Source of the DNA: Stenotrophomonas maltophilia
Lineage (GTDB): Bacteria > Pseudomonadota > Gammaproteobacteria > Xanthomonadales > Xanthomonadaceae
Reading direction: 5' to 3'
Assembly: GCF_002138415.1 (NCBI RefSeq)
Contig: NZ_CP015612.1
Coordinates: 2,706,001-2,770,000 of the forward strand
Length of the DNA: 64,000 bases
Below the pieces are notes generated by a model. The model did no database searches and was not told where the DNA came from. It was given only the letters and a program-made list of their open reading frames with translations. This document shows, in pieces, positions 8,940 through 17,620 of the stretch (positions within the stretch are counted from its first letter, which is position 1; every line of letters begins with the position of its first letter). Made by a program: the position numbers and the translations under genes.

Positions 8940-9005
8940 AAAAAGGGGACGGAGGGGATTAAGTCGTTTATGCATAAACGACTTGATCCCCTCCGTCCCC
9001 TTTTT
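8940..9005. repeat. 66-bp near-perfect palindrome; putative bidirectional terminator or RAYT-type element
   Basis: Two 33-nt arms meet at ATGCAT with no loop and only one mismatch. Each arm runs AAAAGGGGACGGAGGGGATT then AAGTCGTTT; the outer ends are an A-run and a T-run. It starts at the base after the lysR stop and ends 37 bp before the glycosidase stop, so it can form a strong hairpin plus U-tract in both directions. Sequences of the AGGGGACGGAGGGGATTAAG type recur near REP-associated tyrosine transposases in many proteobacteria; that link is from memory. Confidence 0.8.
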
Positions 9006-9042
9006 CTTTGCATGGCCCCTTGCGGGGCCATGCCTTCAAGCC

Positions 9043-11838
9043 TCAGCGCAGCACCTGCTCCAGCAGCTGCACATCCACCGTCTGCAGCGGCTCGGCAGCG
9101 TTGCGTGACAGCTGAACCTGATAGGTGCCGCCGTCGATCTTCCACTGGCGGGCCTGTGCATCGTAGTGAGCCAGGGTCTTCGGCTCGGCTTCGATGCGGA
9201 TGCGGCGCTGTTCGCCCGGCTGCAGGTTCACCTTGTCGTAGCCGATCAGGCGGATCGGCGTGGTGCTGCCGGCCGGCAGCTTCAGGTACAGCTGGGCCAC
9301 GTCGGCACCAGCGCGCTTGCCGGTGTTGCGGATGTCGACGCTGGCGACCAGGCGCGAGCCTTCCACGCTCACCTTGAGGTTTTCATAGGCAAACGAGGTG
9401 TAGGACAGGCCATGACCAAAGGCGAAGGTCGGGGTCAGGCCCTTGGCTGCCATCCACTTGTAGCCGACGTTGGCGCCTTCGATATCGAAATCGAACACAT
9501 CACCGAACGGCTTGGCCGGCTTGAAGCCGAGGCCGTCGATGTGCGGGCGAGGCAGCTGCGATTCATCCGTCACCCAGGTCACCGGCAGGCGGCCGGACGG
9601 ATTGACCTGGCCGGTCAACAGCGCGGCAATGCCTTCGCCACCGCGGATGCCCGGGTACCAGGCCTGCAGCATCGCCGGCACCTGCGCCAGCCACGGCGTG
9701 CGCACCGGGCCGTTGGTTTCCAGCACCAGCACGGTCTTCGGGTTGGCCTTGGCCACGGCCGAGATCAGGGCATCCTGATTGTCCGGCAACTGCATGTCCG
9801 GCAGGTCCACCGATTCGGCCGCCCACTGGGTGGCGAACACGATGGCCACGTCGGCCTGTGCTGCTGCCTTGGCCGCAGCGGCGGCATTGGTGCCATCCAC
9901 ATACTCGATGGTTGCATCCGGACGCGCCGCACGCAGCGATTCCAGCGGCGAGGACGGGTGGAAGATCACCGGCCCCGGCCAGGTGGTCGGCAGCACGCCC
10001 GGCACCGCGTTGGTGCCCTTGGCGGTCACGCCCACCATCGACGAACCACCGCCACCGATCACGCCCTTGTCGGCGTGGCCGCCGATGATGACGATGCGCT
10101 TCACGCTGTCGGCCAGCGGCAGCAGGCTGCCTTCATTGCGCAACAGCACGCTTCCCTCTTCCACCGTGCGCTGGGCGACGGCGAAACCGGCCTCGGCATC
10201 CACCTTCTGGTGCTGCGGCGGGTTGTCGAAATTGCCGTGCAGGAACATCGTGCGCAGGATGCGCGCCACCATGTCGTTCAGGCGCGCCTGCGGCACCACG
10301 CCACCGTGCACGGCCAGGCGCAGCGGCTCATCGAAGAACACCGCCGCATCGAACACTTCACCGGCCGACTGCTGGTCCAGGCCGGCCAGCGCTGCCTTCG
10401 AGCCGCTGTGCACGCCGCCCCAGTCGGACATCACGAAACCGGGGAACTTCCATTCCTGCTTCAGCACCTGGTTCATCAGGTAACCGTTCTCGCAGCCGTA
10501 GGTGCCATTGATCTTGTTGTACGAGCACATCGCCACGCCCGGGCGACCAGCCTCCAGCGCGATCTCGAAGGCCAGCAGGTCCGACTCGTGCATGGCCTGT
10601 TCGCCGATGCGCACGTCGTGGAAGTTGCGGCGGGTCTCCATGTCGTTCAGCGCGAAATGCTTCATCGACGAGATCACGTGCTGGCTCTGCACGCCCTGGA
10701 TCAGCGCGCCAACCATCGAACCGGCCAGCAGCGGGTCTTCGCCGGCATATTCGAAGTTGCGGCCGTTGCGCGGGTCGCGCTGCAGGTTGACGCTGCCCGA
10801 CAGCAGAATGTTGAAGCGCTGCTGCCACGCCTCGCGGCCCATGGTCGCGCCGCCGGCAAAGGCAACTTCGCGGTTCCAGCTGGAGGCCGTGGACGGGCCC
10901 GACGGCATCGCCGTGGCGAAATCGCCCGGACGGATGCCACCCGGATTGGTCACGCCGACGCCGGCATCGGCCGACTGCTGCGACGGAATGCCCAGGCGCG
11001 CCACGCCGGGCACGAAACCGGCCGAACCGACCGCACCTTCCGGCAGCGGACCACCATCCTTGCCCAGCCCAAAGTAGCTGTGCAGCATCTGGAACTTCTC
11101 ATCCTCGGTCATCGCCTTCAGCAGCAGCGCAGCGCGCGCATCGGCGTTGAGGGTGGTGTCCATCCACGGCGTGTTGCCGTGCTTGTCGGCGGCATAGGCC
11201 AGGGTCAGCAGTGTGGCGCGCAGGGTGCTGCCTTCCACCTTGAACGGTGCACTGCTGGCGGCCTGGAAGCCGTCGCTGAAATAGCTGGCATCCGCTTCCA
11301 GCGCCACACGCGCCGGATCGAAGCCTGCGGCCTTGGCCGATTCACCGGCCACCGCGCCGAGCAGCACCGCCGGTGCACCCAGCCGCGAACGGGTGACCAG
11401 CGCCGGCAACTGCGCGGCACCTGCACCGGCATCGGTGTAGACCGCTACGGTGTGGCGACCATCGTCCAGGCGCAGGTAGTTCAGGCCCGGCTGGTCGGGG
11501 CCGGATTCAGCGGCGATCGGCAGCCGGGTCAGCACGGCCTGGCCGCGCTGGGTCTGGCCATCGTCCTTGCCGGCGGCAATGAAGCGGTACTCGTAGCCCA
11601 GGCCGTCGGCCAGCACCTGCAGCGGATCAACCTGGCCGATGCCGCGCTGCACCTGACGCACACTCACCGCGTCCACCTGCAGGGTCTTCAGCTGGGCGGC
11701 CAGGGCCGGCATCGCTTCGGCGGTCGGCGCCTGCTCCAGGGTCAGCACCGTGAACGCGGCGGGGTCGGCCCAGGCCGGGGCGGCCAGTGCGGCAGACAGG
11801 GCCAGGGACAGTGCAAGCGGCTTTGTAAACGTTTTCAT
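9043..11838 (-). CDS. secreted GH3 beta-glycosidase with an N-terminal EEP-like domain
   Basis: 931 residues. Residues 1-24 (MKTFTKPLALSLALSAALAA, then PAWA) are a signal peptide and fix the start at 11838. Residues about 25-230 do not belong to GH3. They resemble an endonuclease/exonuclease/phosphatase fold lacking catalytic residues. The GH3 part follows: TPWMDTTLNADARAALLLKAMT (start), KHFALNDMETRRN (substrate pocket), and FVMSDWGG with Asp about 472 as nucleophile. The second alpha/beta domain and a C-terminal fibronectin-III-like domain (ASVDIRNTGKRAGADVAQLY) complete a BglX-like enzyme. It should release glucose or xylose from oligosaccharides in the periplasm. GH3 enzymes of this type are usually 720-900 residues. 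Confidence 0.9.
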   Translation of the reverse strand: MKTFTKPLALSLALSAALAAPAWADPAAFTVLTLEQAPTAEAMPALAAQLKTLQVDAVSVRQVQRGIGQVDPLQVLADGLGYEYRFIAAGKDDGQTQRGQAVLTRLPIAAESGPDQPGLNYLRLDDGRHTVAVYTDAGAGAAQLPALVTRSRLGAPAVLLGAVAGESAKAAGFDPARVALEADASYFSDGFQAASSAPFKVEGSTLRATLLTLAYAADKHGNTPWMDTTLNADARAALLLKAMTEDEKFQMLHSYFGLGKDGGPLPEGAVGSAGFVPGVARLGIPSQQSADAGVGVTNPGGIRPGDFATAMPSGPSTASSWNREVAFAGGATMGREAWQQRFNILLSGSVNLQRDPRNGRNFEYAGEDPLLAGSMVGALIQGVQSQHVISSMKHFALNDMETRRNFHDVRIGEQAMHESDLLAFEIALEAGRPGVAMCSYNKINGTYGCENGYLMNQVLKQEWKFPGFVMSDWGGVHSGSKAALAGLDQQSAGEVFDAAVFFDEPLRLAVHGGVVPQARLNDMVARILRTMFLHGNFDNPPQHQKVDAEAGFAVAQRTVEEGSVLLRNEGSLLPLADSVKRIVIIGGHADKGVIGGGGSSMVGVTAKGTNAVPGVLPTTWPGPVIFHPSSPLESLRAARPDATIEYVDGTNAAAAAKAAAQADVAIVFATQWAAESVDLPDMQLPDNQDALISAVAKANPKTVLVLETNGPVRTPWLAQVPAMLQAWYPGIRGGEGIAALLTGQVNPSGRLPVTWVTDESQLPRPHIDGLGFKPAKPFGDVFDFDIEGANVGYKWMAAKGLTPTFAFGHGLSYTSFAYENLKVSVEGSRLVASVDIRNTGKRAGADVAQLYLKLPAGSTTPIRLIGYDKVNLQPGEQRRIRIEAEPKTLAHYDAQARQWKIDGGTYQVQLSRNAAEPLQTVDVQLLEQVLR

Positions 11839-12175
11839 CAGCGGGCGTAATTCCGTTGCCAAGGCAATCGGTCCAGGGAAAGTGCCGCCGAAGGGTGCAG
11901 CGTTCATGCCGCACAGGGGTTGCCAGGCAACGTCCCGCAGGCCGAAGGACGGGCCGGTCTGCGCCTGGGACCCTCCTCCCGGCGTGACAACCTGCCTGTC
12001 CGGGCCGCGCAGGGCGACCCAATCATGTGAAGATTGTGCGAGGGCGTTCACACCTGTCAACAGGACCTAAGTCACAGGGGCAACCTGGCCTTCGGTTATC
12101 AGTCCATCACCGGCGGTCATCAGCGCGCCGCGCGAGGCTGCTGATAATGAGGGTCCCTGGCCACGAACCGAGCCC
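11839..12175. other. intergenic region upstream of the GH3 gene
   Basis: 337 bp between the divergent GH3 and VOC genes. I see no gene, repeat or clear operator in it. It must hold both promoters. A run GTCACAGGGGCAACCTGG near 12072 is a mild dyad only. Confidence 0.5.
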
Positions 12176-12610
12176 ATGACCGTCCACCGCGACTTCGACC
12201 ATCTCTGGCGTGACCGCTGCGATACGTCCAGCCAGCGCGCGCCGCGCGTGCTGATCCGGGTGTTCGTGGCACCCGGTGAGCTGGAGCGCAGCGTGGCGTT
12301 CTACGAGCAGTTGCAGGGTGTGGTGGCCGATGCGGGGTTCCCGTTTCCGGAGGCTGGCCTGCGTCTGGCGATGGTCGGTGCGTTTCTGTTGATCGAGGGC
12401 AGCGAGGCGGCGCTGGCGCCGTTCACTTCGACCACGGGGACGCTGCTGGTCGATGACGTTCGGCCCTATCACGACAAGCTGGTGGCGGCCGGCGCCGAGA
12501 TCATCTTCCCGTTGCAGGTGGTGCCCACCGGGGCGGCATTCAATGCGGTGCATCCCGATGGCACGGTGGTCGAGTACGTGCATCACCGGCCCGACCCGCA
12601 CGGGCGGTGA
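12176..12610 (+). CDS. VOC-family (glyoxalase/bleomycin resistance-like) protein
   Basis: 144 residues with the two beta-alpha-beta-beta-beta halves of the vicinal oxygen chelate fold: RVLIRVFVAPGELERSVAFYEQLQG near residue 25, then GTLLVDDVRPYHDKLVAAGAEI and NAVHPDGTVVEYVHH at the end. The final E in VVEYV matches the usual metal-ligand position. Substrate is unknown. It is followed by a long inverted repeat and a SMAG pair. Confidence 0.8.
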   Translation: MTVHRDFDHLWRDRCDTSSQRAPRVLIRVFVAPGELERSVAFYEQLQGVVADAGFPFPEAGLRLAMVGAFLLIEGSEAALAPFTSTTGTLLVDDVRPYHDKLVAAGAEIIFPLQVVPTGAAFNAVHPDGTVVEYVHHRPDPHGR

Positions 12611-12698
12611 GGTGACGGCCGGGCTGCGCCCGGCACCCGCAGAGGCAACGGCCGAAGCAACAGCAGAATCAAATGCCGCATTCCGTGGGATGGCGGGA

Positions 12699-12786
12699 CA
12701 CTGTGGGTCTGCGGGGACGGCGCAAGTACGTCCATGTAGCCTTGGTCGCCGCATCCATGCGGCTCACACCCCGCAAACCCACAGTG
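12699..12786. repeat. long inverted repeat, copy A of a variable-arm family
   Basis: Outer arms CACTGTGGGTCTGCGGGG (12699-12716) and CCCCGCAAACCCACAGTG (12769-12786) pair at 17 of 18 positions. Between them is a core GACGGCGCAAGTACGTCCAT, then an inner hairpin GCCGCAT-CC-ATGCGGC. The core aligns with that of the copies at 58.4 and 58.8 kb although the arms do not. It lies downstream of the VOC gene, and nothing suggests it codes for protein. Confidence 0.7.
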
Positions 12787-12815
12787 CTCCGCCTTCGACA
12801 GCTGGCTGGTGGCCA

Positions 12816-12904
12816 GTAGATCCACGCCATGCGTGGATGCTTTTCAAATCAACACGAGATATTCGATTCCGGTGGAGGTTCATCCACGCATGGCGTGGAT
12901 CTAC
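12816..12904. repeat. SMAG/REP pair (GTAGATCCACG subtype)
   Basis: GTAGATCCACGCCATGCGTG hairpin at 12816-12839 and its exact inverse ending GGATCTAC at 12881-12904, 41 bp apart. The same subtype occurs at 45578-45660 in the opposite arrangement. It ends 9 bp before the AraC start, so the hairpins lie in that gene's leader. Confidence 0.85.
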
Positions 12905-12913
12905 AATCCCTCC

Positions 12914-13594
12914 ATGTCCTCCCCCGCCCTGCCCTGGAATGGCACGCTGCTGCTGGATGCTCACGTGGCCGTGCTGCAGGGCCACGCCGGTGGCAGCGAT
13001 ACGCACGCGCACTACGCCCATCAACTGCTGCTGAGCGACGGCGCGCCCTGGCAGGTCGAGATCGATGGCGCGCAGCAGCAGGGCCAGCGGCTGTGGCTGC
13101 CGTCATTCCAGCCGCACGCGATCCTGTCGGCGCCGGAAGCGGGCTGCACGGTGTTCCTTGAGCCGGCACATGCCGATCCCGGGCAGATCCAGCAGCACCT
13201 GCACGCGCTGCCGGGCAACGCGCTGGAGCTGCACGACTGGCTGCCACGGCTGAGCCGGCCGCAACCGCTGGACCGCCGCGTGCAGGCAGCGCTGTCCCGT
13301 ATCGCCCAGCACCTGCCCGGCCCGGTGCCGGCCGCCGACATCGCCGAGGCGGCGCATCTATCCACCAGCCAGCTGCACCGGCGTTTCCAGGCCGATCTGG
13401 CGGTGACCCTGCGCGGCTGGGTACTGTGGCGGCGCTTGCGTGCCGCGCTCGCGCACCACCTGCAGGGGCACAGCCTGACCGACAGTGCACATGCCGCCGG
13501 CTTCGCCGACCTGGCCCATCTGTCACGCAGCCTGCGCCGCATGTTCGGCATCGGTGCCGCACAGCTGCAGGGCCTGCAGCTGCAGGCGGCCTGA
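12914..13594 (+). CDS. AraC-family transcriptional regulator
   Basis: 226 residues from MSSPALPWNGTLLLDAHVAV. An N-terminal cupin-like sensor (HAHYAHQLLLSDGAPWQVEID, about 35-55) is followed by the AraC DNA-binding domain (AADIAEAAHLSTSQLHRRFQ and LTDSAHAAGFADLAHLSRSLRRMFG). The start at 12914 is preferred because an upstream extension would read through the SMAG hairpin. It is convergent with the fatty acid hydroxylase gene. Confidence 0.82.
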   Translation: MSSPALPWNGTLLLDAHVAVLQGHAGGSDTHAHYAHQLLLSDGAPWQVEIDGAQQQGQRLWLPSFQPHAILSAPEAGCTVFLEPAHADPGQIQQHLHALPGNALELHDWLPRLSRPQPLDRRVQAALSRIAQHLPGPVPAADIAEAAHLSTSQLHRRFQADLAVTLRGWVLWRRLRAALAHHLQGHSLTDSAHAAGFADLAHLSRSLRRMFGIGAAQLQGLQLQAA

Positions 13595-13603
13595 CACGGC
13601 CGA

Positions 13604-14494
13604 TCATCCGCGCCTGCGCAATCCTTCCGGCAACTCCGGCACCTCGCCATGCGGCAGTTCACGGAACGGTGCCAGCAGCTGCCCGGGATAATCGTGCGGA
13701 TAGTCCGGCTGGCTGCCGATACCCAGGTCAGGCCGGCCCAGGCGATAGCCCGGTGCATCAAAGGCGGTCCCCAGCACGTGGTCCCACACGGTCAGGAACA
13801 AACCGAAATTGACATCGCCGGCGGTGCCGTAACGCATGTGGTGGAAGCGATGCAGCGGTGCCCATGCCATCACCCGGCCCAGCACGCCCGGGCGCATGTC
13901 CACGTTGGAATGCTGCAGCAGCAGCTGGATGGCGATGGCGAACGCCAACACCGCCGCCACCGGCATCGGCAGGCCCAACAGCAGCAGTGGCAGCACACCG
14001 CCCACCGCTTCGGCGGCCTGGTGCAGTGGGTGCTTCATCAGCCCGTTGAAGCCGTACATGCGGGTAACGCTGTGATGCACCGCGTGCAACCGCCACAGCC
14101 AGCCGATGCGATGACTGGCGTAGTGCACCAGGGTGATGCCAAGGTCGGCGCAGACGATAGCCAGCAGTACCTGCAGAACAAACGGCCACTGCACCGGCCA
14201 CAGTTGCCACGGAATGAGCGCTGACAGCAGCGGCACCGCCGCGATCGACAGTAGATTCAGGCTCTCGTTGACCAGCGCATGCAGGGTGTCACGCAGGCTG
14301 TCGCCGTGGTCGTGGTTGAACGCGGGGTCATACGGCCAGGCACGTTCGGCAGCGAACGAAACCGCGATGGCAACCGCGAGCAGGGCCAGCAACCACAACG
14401 GGTCACCGTGACAGTGGCCGACCCATACGATGGCGGCGGCAACGAACCCCAGCAGGAACAGCGGGGCATACAGGCGGAGCATCCAGTGCTTCAT
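13604..14494 (-). CDS. fatty acid hydroxylase / sterol desaturase family protein
   Basis: 296-residue integral membrane di-iron enzyme. The three histidine clusters are visible: HYASH, HAVHH and a later HRFHH, with hydrophobic helices between. The family adds hydroxyl groups or double bonds to lipids; the substrate here is unknown. The start MKHWMLRLYAPLFLL at 14494 begins with the first helix; the upstream extension looks like promoter DNA. It is divergent from the LysR gene at 14671, which may control it. Confidence 0.85.
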   Translation of the reverse strand: MKHWMLRLYAPLFLLGFVAAAIVWVGHCHGDPLWLLALLAVAIAVSFAAERAWPYDPAFNHDHGDSLRDTLHALVNESLNLLSIAAVPLLSALIPWQLWPVQWPFVLQVLLAIVCADLGITLVHYASHRIGWLWRLHAVHHSVTRMYGFNGLMKHPLHQAAEAVGGVLPLLLLGLPMPVAAVLAFAIAIQLLLQHSNVDMRPGVLGRVMAWAPLHRFHHMRYGTAGDVNFGLFLTVWDHVLGTAFDAPGYRLGRPDLGIGSQPDYPHDYPGQLLAPFRELPHGEVPELPEGLRRRG

Positions 14495-14670
14495 GGGCAA
14501 TCCGAAACGTGAGGGGCCTGCATGCTGGCGCGGCGCGACGGTTGCGGGCTTGAACAAACGGCGCAACACGGCCCGCCTCTGGTGGATGCCCATCGTGGTC
14601 GGCACCGCGTTTGCCACATCCACCCACGGCGCGGCTCTACAATGGCGCCCTCATCGCGCCCGGGACCGGC

Positions 14671-15576
14671 ATGGATTCCTTCAACCTGATGCGTGCCTTC
14701 CGCCGCATCGTCGAACGCGGCGGGCTGGCCCGTGCCGCCGAAGACCTGGGCATGTCGCCCGCCGGGCTCAGCAAGCAGCTGCGCACGCTGGAAGCGCACC
14801 TGGGCGTGGTACTGCTGCAGCGGACCACGCGGCGCATGAGCCTGACCGAAACCGGCCACGCCTATTACCGCGAATGCTGCCGCCTGCTCGACGAACTGGA
14901 GGCGCTGGAACGCGGCATCGCTGAACAGCGCGGCGACGTGGCCGGGCGCCTGCGCGTCAATGCGCCGCAGTCGTTCGCGCTGAGCACGCTGTCACCGCTG
15001 CTGCCACGCTTTCTGCAGCAGCATCCGCAGCTGTCGCTGGACCTGGTGATGGAAGACCGCCTGCTCGATGCGGTCGGCGAAGGTTTCGATGTGTCGCTGC
15101 GGCTGCGTGCCGAGCTGGACGACTCGCGGCTGGTGGCGCGCCGGCTGGCCTCGCTGCAGCAGGTGCTGTGCGCGGCCCCGTCCTACCTTCAGCAGCATCC
15201 GGCACCGCAGGCGGTGGACGAGCTGCAGGCGCACAGCGTGCTGGCCTACAGCCTGTCCGACTCGCCCGGCAGTTGGCCGCTGCTCGGCCCCGACGGCCAG
15301 GTGACCATCACCCTGCCGGCGCGCGTCACCGTCAACAACAGCCTGCTGCTGCGCGACCTGCTGGTGGCCGGCATGGGCATCGGCGCCCTGCCCTCGTTCC
15401 TGGCGGCACCGGCACTGGCTCGTGGCGAACTGCAGCAGGTGCTGCCCGACCACCGCTATCCGCCGCGCTTCGTGCATGCGGTCTATCCCACGTCGCGCCA
15501 CCTGCAGCCCAAGGTGCGCGCGTTCATCGATTTCCTGCACGCCGAGCTGCCCGGCTGCGCTGGCCTGGATTCGTAA
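14671..15576 (+). CDS. LysR-family transcriptional regulator
   Basis: 301 residues from MDSFNLMRAFRRIVERGGLA. The winged helix is RAAEDLGMSPAGLSKQLRTLEAHLGVVLLQRTTRRM; the effector domain is the CrgA-like type (RLRVNAPQSFALSTLSPLLPRFLQQHPQL). The adjacent candidates for control are the divergent hydroxylase and the downstream DsbA-like gene about 90 bp away. Confidence 0.88.
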   Translation: MDSFNLMRAFRRIVERGGLARAAEDLGMSPAGLSKQLRTLEAHLGVVLLQRTTRRMSLTETGHAYYRECCRLLDELEALERGIAEQRGDVAGRLRVNAPQSFALSTLSPLLPRFLQQHPQLSLDLVMEDRLLDAVGEGFDVSLRLRAELDDSRLVARRLASLQQVLCAAPSYLQQHPAPQAVDELQAHSVLAYSLSDSPGSWPLLGPDGQVTITLPARVTVNNSLLLRDLLVAGMGIGALPSFLAAPALARGELQQVLPDHRYPPRFVHAVYPTSRHLQPKVRAFIDFLHAELPGCAGLDS

Positions 15577-15668
15577 CCGTCAGCGAAAACTGAGCTGCCC
15601 GCGGCGTGCTGTTTCAGCCACGCTGCGCTGCCTAATCTGCCGCCTCCCCTCTCACCGATGGCAGGCAG

Positions 15669-16319
15669 ATGTCTCCCGTTCCTTCCCCCGCCACCGCCGC
15701 GCCGGTGGTCGATTTCTTCCACGACGTGGTCTGCGGCTGGTGCTTCGTGCTGGCCCCGCGCCTGCAGCAGGTCTCGGCCGAACTCGGCATCCAGGTGCGC
15801 CACCGCAGCTTCGTGCTGCAGGACTCGCGCGCGCAGATGGTCGAGGTGTTCGGCTCGATGGAACGCGCCAAGGCGATCATCCTGCGCCACTGGACCGACT
15901 GCGCCGCGCATGAAGACACCGCGCGCATCGATATCGAAGGCATGCGCGCACAGGACTTCGAGTATCCGTCCGGCTGGCTCGGCGCACTGGCCTGCCAGTC
16001 CGCCGGCATGCTCGGCGGCAACGACGCCCATGGCGCGATGTTCGATGCCGTGCAGTGGGCGCACCTGCACCAGCACCGCAACATCGGCGACGCCGAAGTG
16101 CTGCTGGATATCGCCGAAGCGCTGGGTCACCCGCGTGGCGCCTTCGCTGACCACATGCGCAGCGACGCAGTAGCCCGGCGCGTGCAGGCCGACCGTGCCG
16201 AAGCCGCGGCCCTCGGCATCCGCTCCATTCCCACCGTGATCGGCGGCAACGGCCTGCGCCTGCAGACCCTGCCGCTGCCGCAACTGCGCCAGGCCCTGGC
16301 GCACCTGGTCGCGGCCTGA
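15669..16319 (+). CDS. DsbA-family oxidoreductase (FrnE-like)
   Basis: 216 residues with a thioredoxin-fold start VVDFFHDVVCGWCFVLAPRL carrying Cys22-Gly-Trp-Cys25, an inserted helical region, and the C-terminal GIRSIPTVIGGNG cis-proline segment. No signal peptide is visible, so it should be cytoplasmic like FrnE. Relatives are polyketide-biosynthesis or stress-related disulfide isomerases. It probably forms a unit with the cyclase gene 35 bp downstream. Confidence 0.85.
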   Translation: MSPVPSPATAAPVVDFFHDVVCGWCFVLAPRLQQVSAELGIQVRHRSFVLQDSRAQMVEVFGSMERAKAIILRHWTDCAAHEDTARIDIEGMRAQDFEYPSGWLGALACQSAGMLGGNDAHGAMFDAVQWAHLHQHRNIGDAEVLLDIAEALGHPRGAFADHMRSDAVARRVQADRAEAAALGIRSIPTVIGGNGLRLQTLPLPQLRQALAHLVAA

Positions 16320-16354
16320 GCCGCACCATCCCCCACCCTGCAAGGAGACTCCCC

Positions 16355-17362
16355 ATGACCCCACGTACCCTGGCCACCGCGCTGGCCCTGCTGCTGGCCG
16401 GCACCGCCGCTTCCACCGCCGTGTCCGCACACGAACGCGTTCCCTCCGGCCAGCAGGTCGGCACCAGCCCCTGGGGGCCGAAGGACGAGATCGGCCGCCT
16501 CAACCTGATCACCGAGGCCTCGCGTGCAGCGATCCTGTCGCGGGTCAGCGGCGGCAAGGCCTATGACCTGGCCACCGAATACTACGTCGGCATGCCCAGC
16601 TGGCAGGATGCCGGCGACCCGCACTACCAGTTCTGGATGACCCACACCCCGCGCGGCACGGTGATGGATGATCCGATGGGCGTGGGTGAAACCATGAACC
16701 TCACCCGCAGCTACACCGGCACCGCGTTCTCGATGTACAGCCACACCGGCACCCACATCGATGCGCTGAACCATTTCGGCATCCACGGAAAGATCTGGAA
16801 CGGCTTCGAGGCCGACAAGCACCTCGGTGACCGTGGCTGGAACGTCACCGGCATCGAGAAATTCCCGCCGCTGATCGCGCGTGGCGTGCTGATCGACGTG
16901 GCCGGCGCCAAGGGCGTGGACATGCTGCCGGACAGCTACCGCGTCACCCGCCAGGACCTGAAGGATGCGCTGGCACGCCAGCAGGTGAAGCTGCAGCAGG
17001 GCGACGTGGTGCTGATCCGCACCGGCCGCATGCGCCTGTTCGAACAGCCCAGGGCCTACATGGCCAACCCGCCGGGCATGGGCCTGGACGCCGCGCGCTT
17101 CCTGGTCGAGGACAGCGGCGCGATGATCGTCGGCGCCGACAACCTCAGCTTCGAGACCTTCCCCTCGGAGGTGTCGGACGACTACGTGCCGCTGCACACC
17201 TACCTGCTGGCCCAGCAGGGCGCGCCGATCATCGAACTGGTGGCGTTGGACGAACTGGCCCGCGACAAGGTCTACGAGTTCGCCTTCATCGGCGGCCCAC
17301 TGAAGATCCGCGGCGGCGATGCCGCGCCGCTGCGCCCGGTCGCGCTGCCGGTCCGCCCGTAA
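16355..17362 (+). CDS. secreted cyclase-family (kynurenine formamidase-like) metal hydrolase
   Basis: 335 residues with a signal peptide (MTPRTLATALALLLAGTAAS, then TAVSA). The family motif HTGTHIDALNHF (about residue 130) supplies the metal-binding His/His/Asp set of the KynB/cyclase fold. Relatives hydrolyse cyclic amides or formamides; export suggests action on an environmental compound. An AAGGAG site 8 bases before the ATG sets the start. Confidence 0.87.
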   Translation: MTPRTLATALALLLAGTAASTAVSAHERVPSGQQVGTSPWGPKDEIGRLNLITEASRAAILSRVSGGKAYDLATEYYVGMPSWQDAGDPHYQFWMTHTPRGTVMDDPMGVGETMNLTRSYTGTAFSMYSHTGTHIDALNHFGIHGKIWNGFEADKHLGDRGWNVTGIEKFPPLIARGVLIDVAGAKGVDMLPDSYRVTRQDLKDALARQQVKLQQGDVVLIRTGRMRLFEQPRAYMANPPGMGLDAARFLVEDSGAMIVGADNLSFETFPSEVSDDYVPLHTYLLAQQGAPIIELVALDELARDKVYEFAFIGGPLKIRGGDAAPLRPVALPVRP

Positions 17363-17374
17363 CCGGGAGTGCCC

Positions 17375-17436
17375 GTGCCGACCCTGGTCGACATTCCGTC
17401 CCATGCCGGGTGGGTGCCGACCTTGGTCGGCACTCC
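17375..17436. repeat. SMAG-like hairpin pair (degenerate)
   Basis: GTGCCGACCCTGGTCGACAT at 17375-17394 and GGTGCCGACCTTGGTCGGCA within 17412-17436. Both carry the SMAG stem but have lost the GTAG head. They follow the cyclase stop and may serve as its transcript end. Confidence 0.65.
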
Positions 17437-17478
17437 TTTCCCCCCTTCAGCAACCTGAAACCCGACCTTCCGATTTCA

Positions 17479-17493
17479 TTAGTAATTCTACTC
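17479..17493. promoter_or_regulatory. LexA box of the imu operon
   Basis: TTAG-TAATTC-TACTC matches the Xanthomonadaceae LexA consensus TTAG-N6-TACTA at all but the last base. It lies 128 bp upstream of imuA. The imuA-imuB-dnaE2 cassette is a well-known SOS target, which supports the call. Confidence 0.8.
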
Positions 17494-17620
17494 ACAAGGC
17501 GAGTAGCATGTCCGGTCTCAGCCCCTGATACCGGCCCGTCGATACTCGCGCCATGCCTGTCGTTTCCGCCCGCTTCTGCCGCTTTCAGCCCGCTCGGCGC
17601 CTCCCTTGGAGGACCGGCTG

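Noticed and set aside
8864..9145. A small minus-strand frame crossing the 66-bp palindrome
   Set aside because: Both strands give almost the same peptide because of the palindrome; there is no start signal or homology.
9166..11850. A plus-strand frame of nearly 900 codons opposite the GH3 gene
   Set aside because: The GH3 enzyme on the minus strand has a signal peptide and catalytic motifs; the opposite frame has none.
17606..17620. A TTG start five codons upstream of imuA
   Set aside because: It overlaps the GGAGG ribosome binding site that serves the ATG at 17621.
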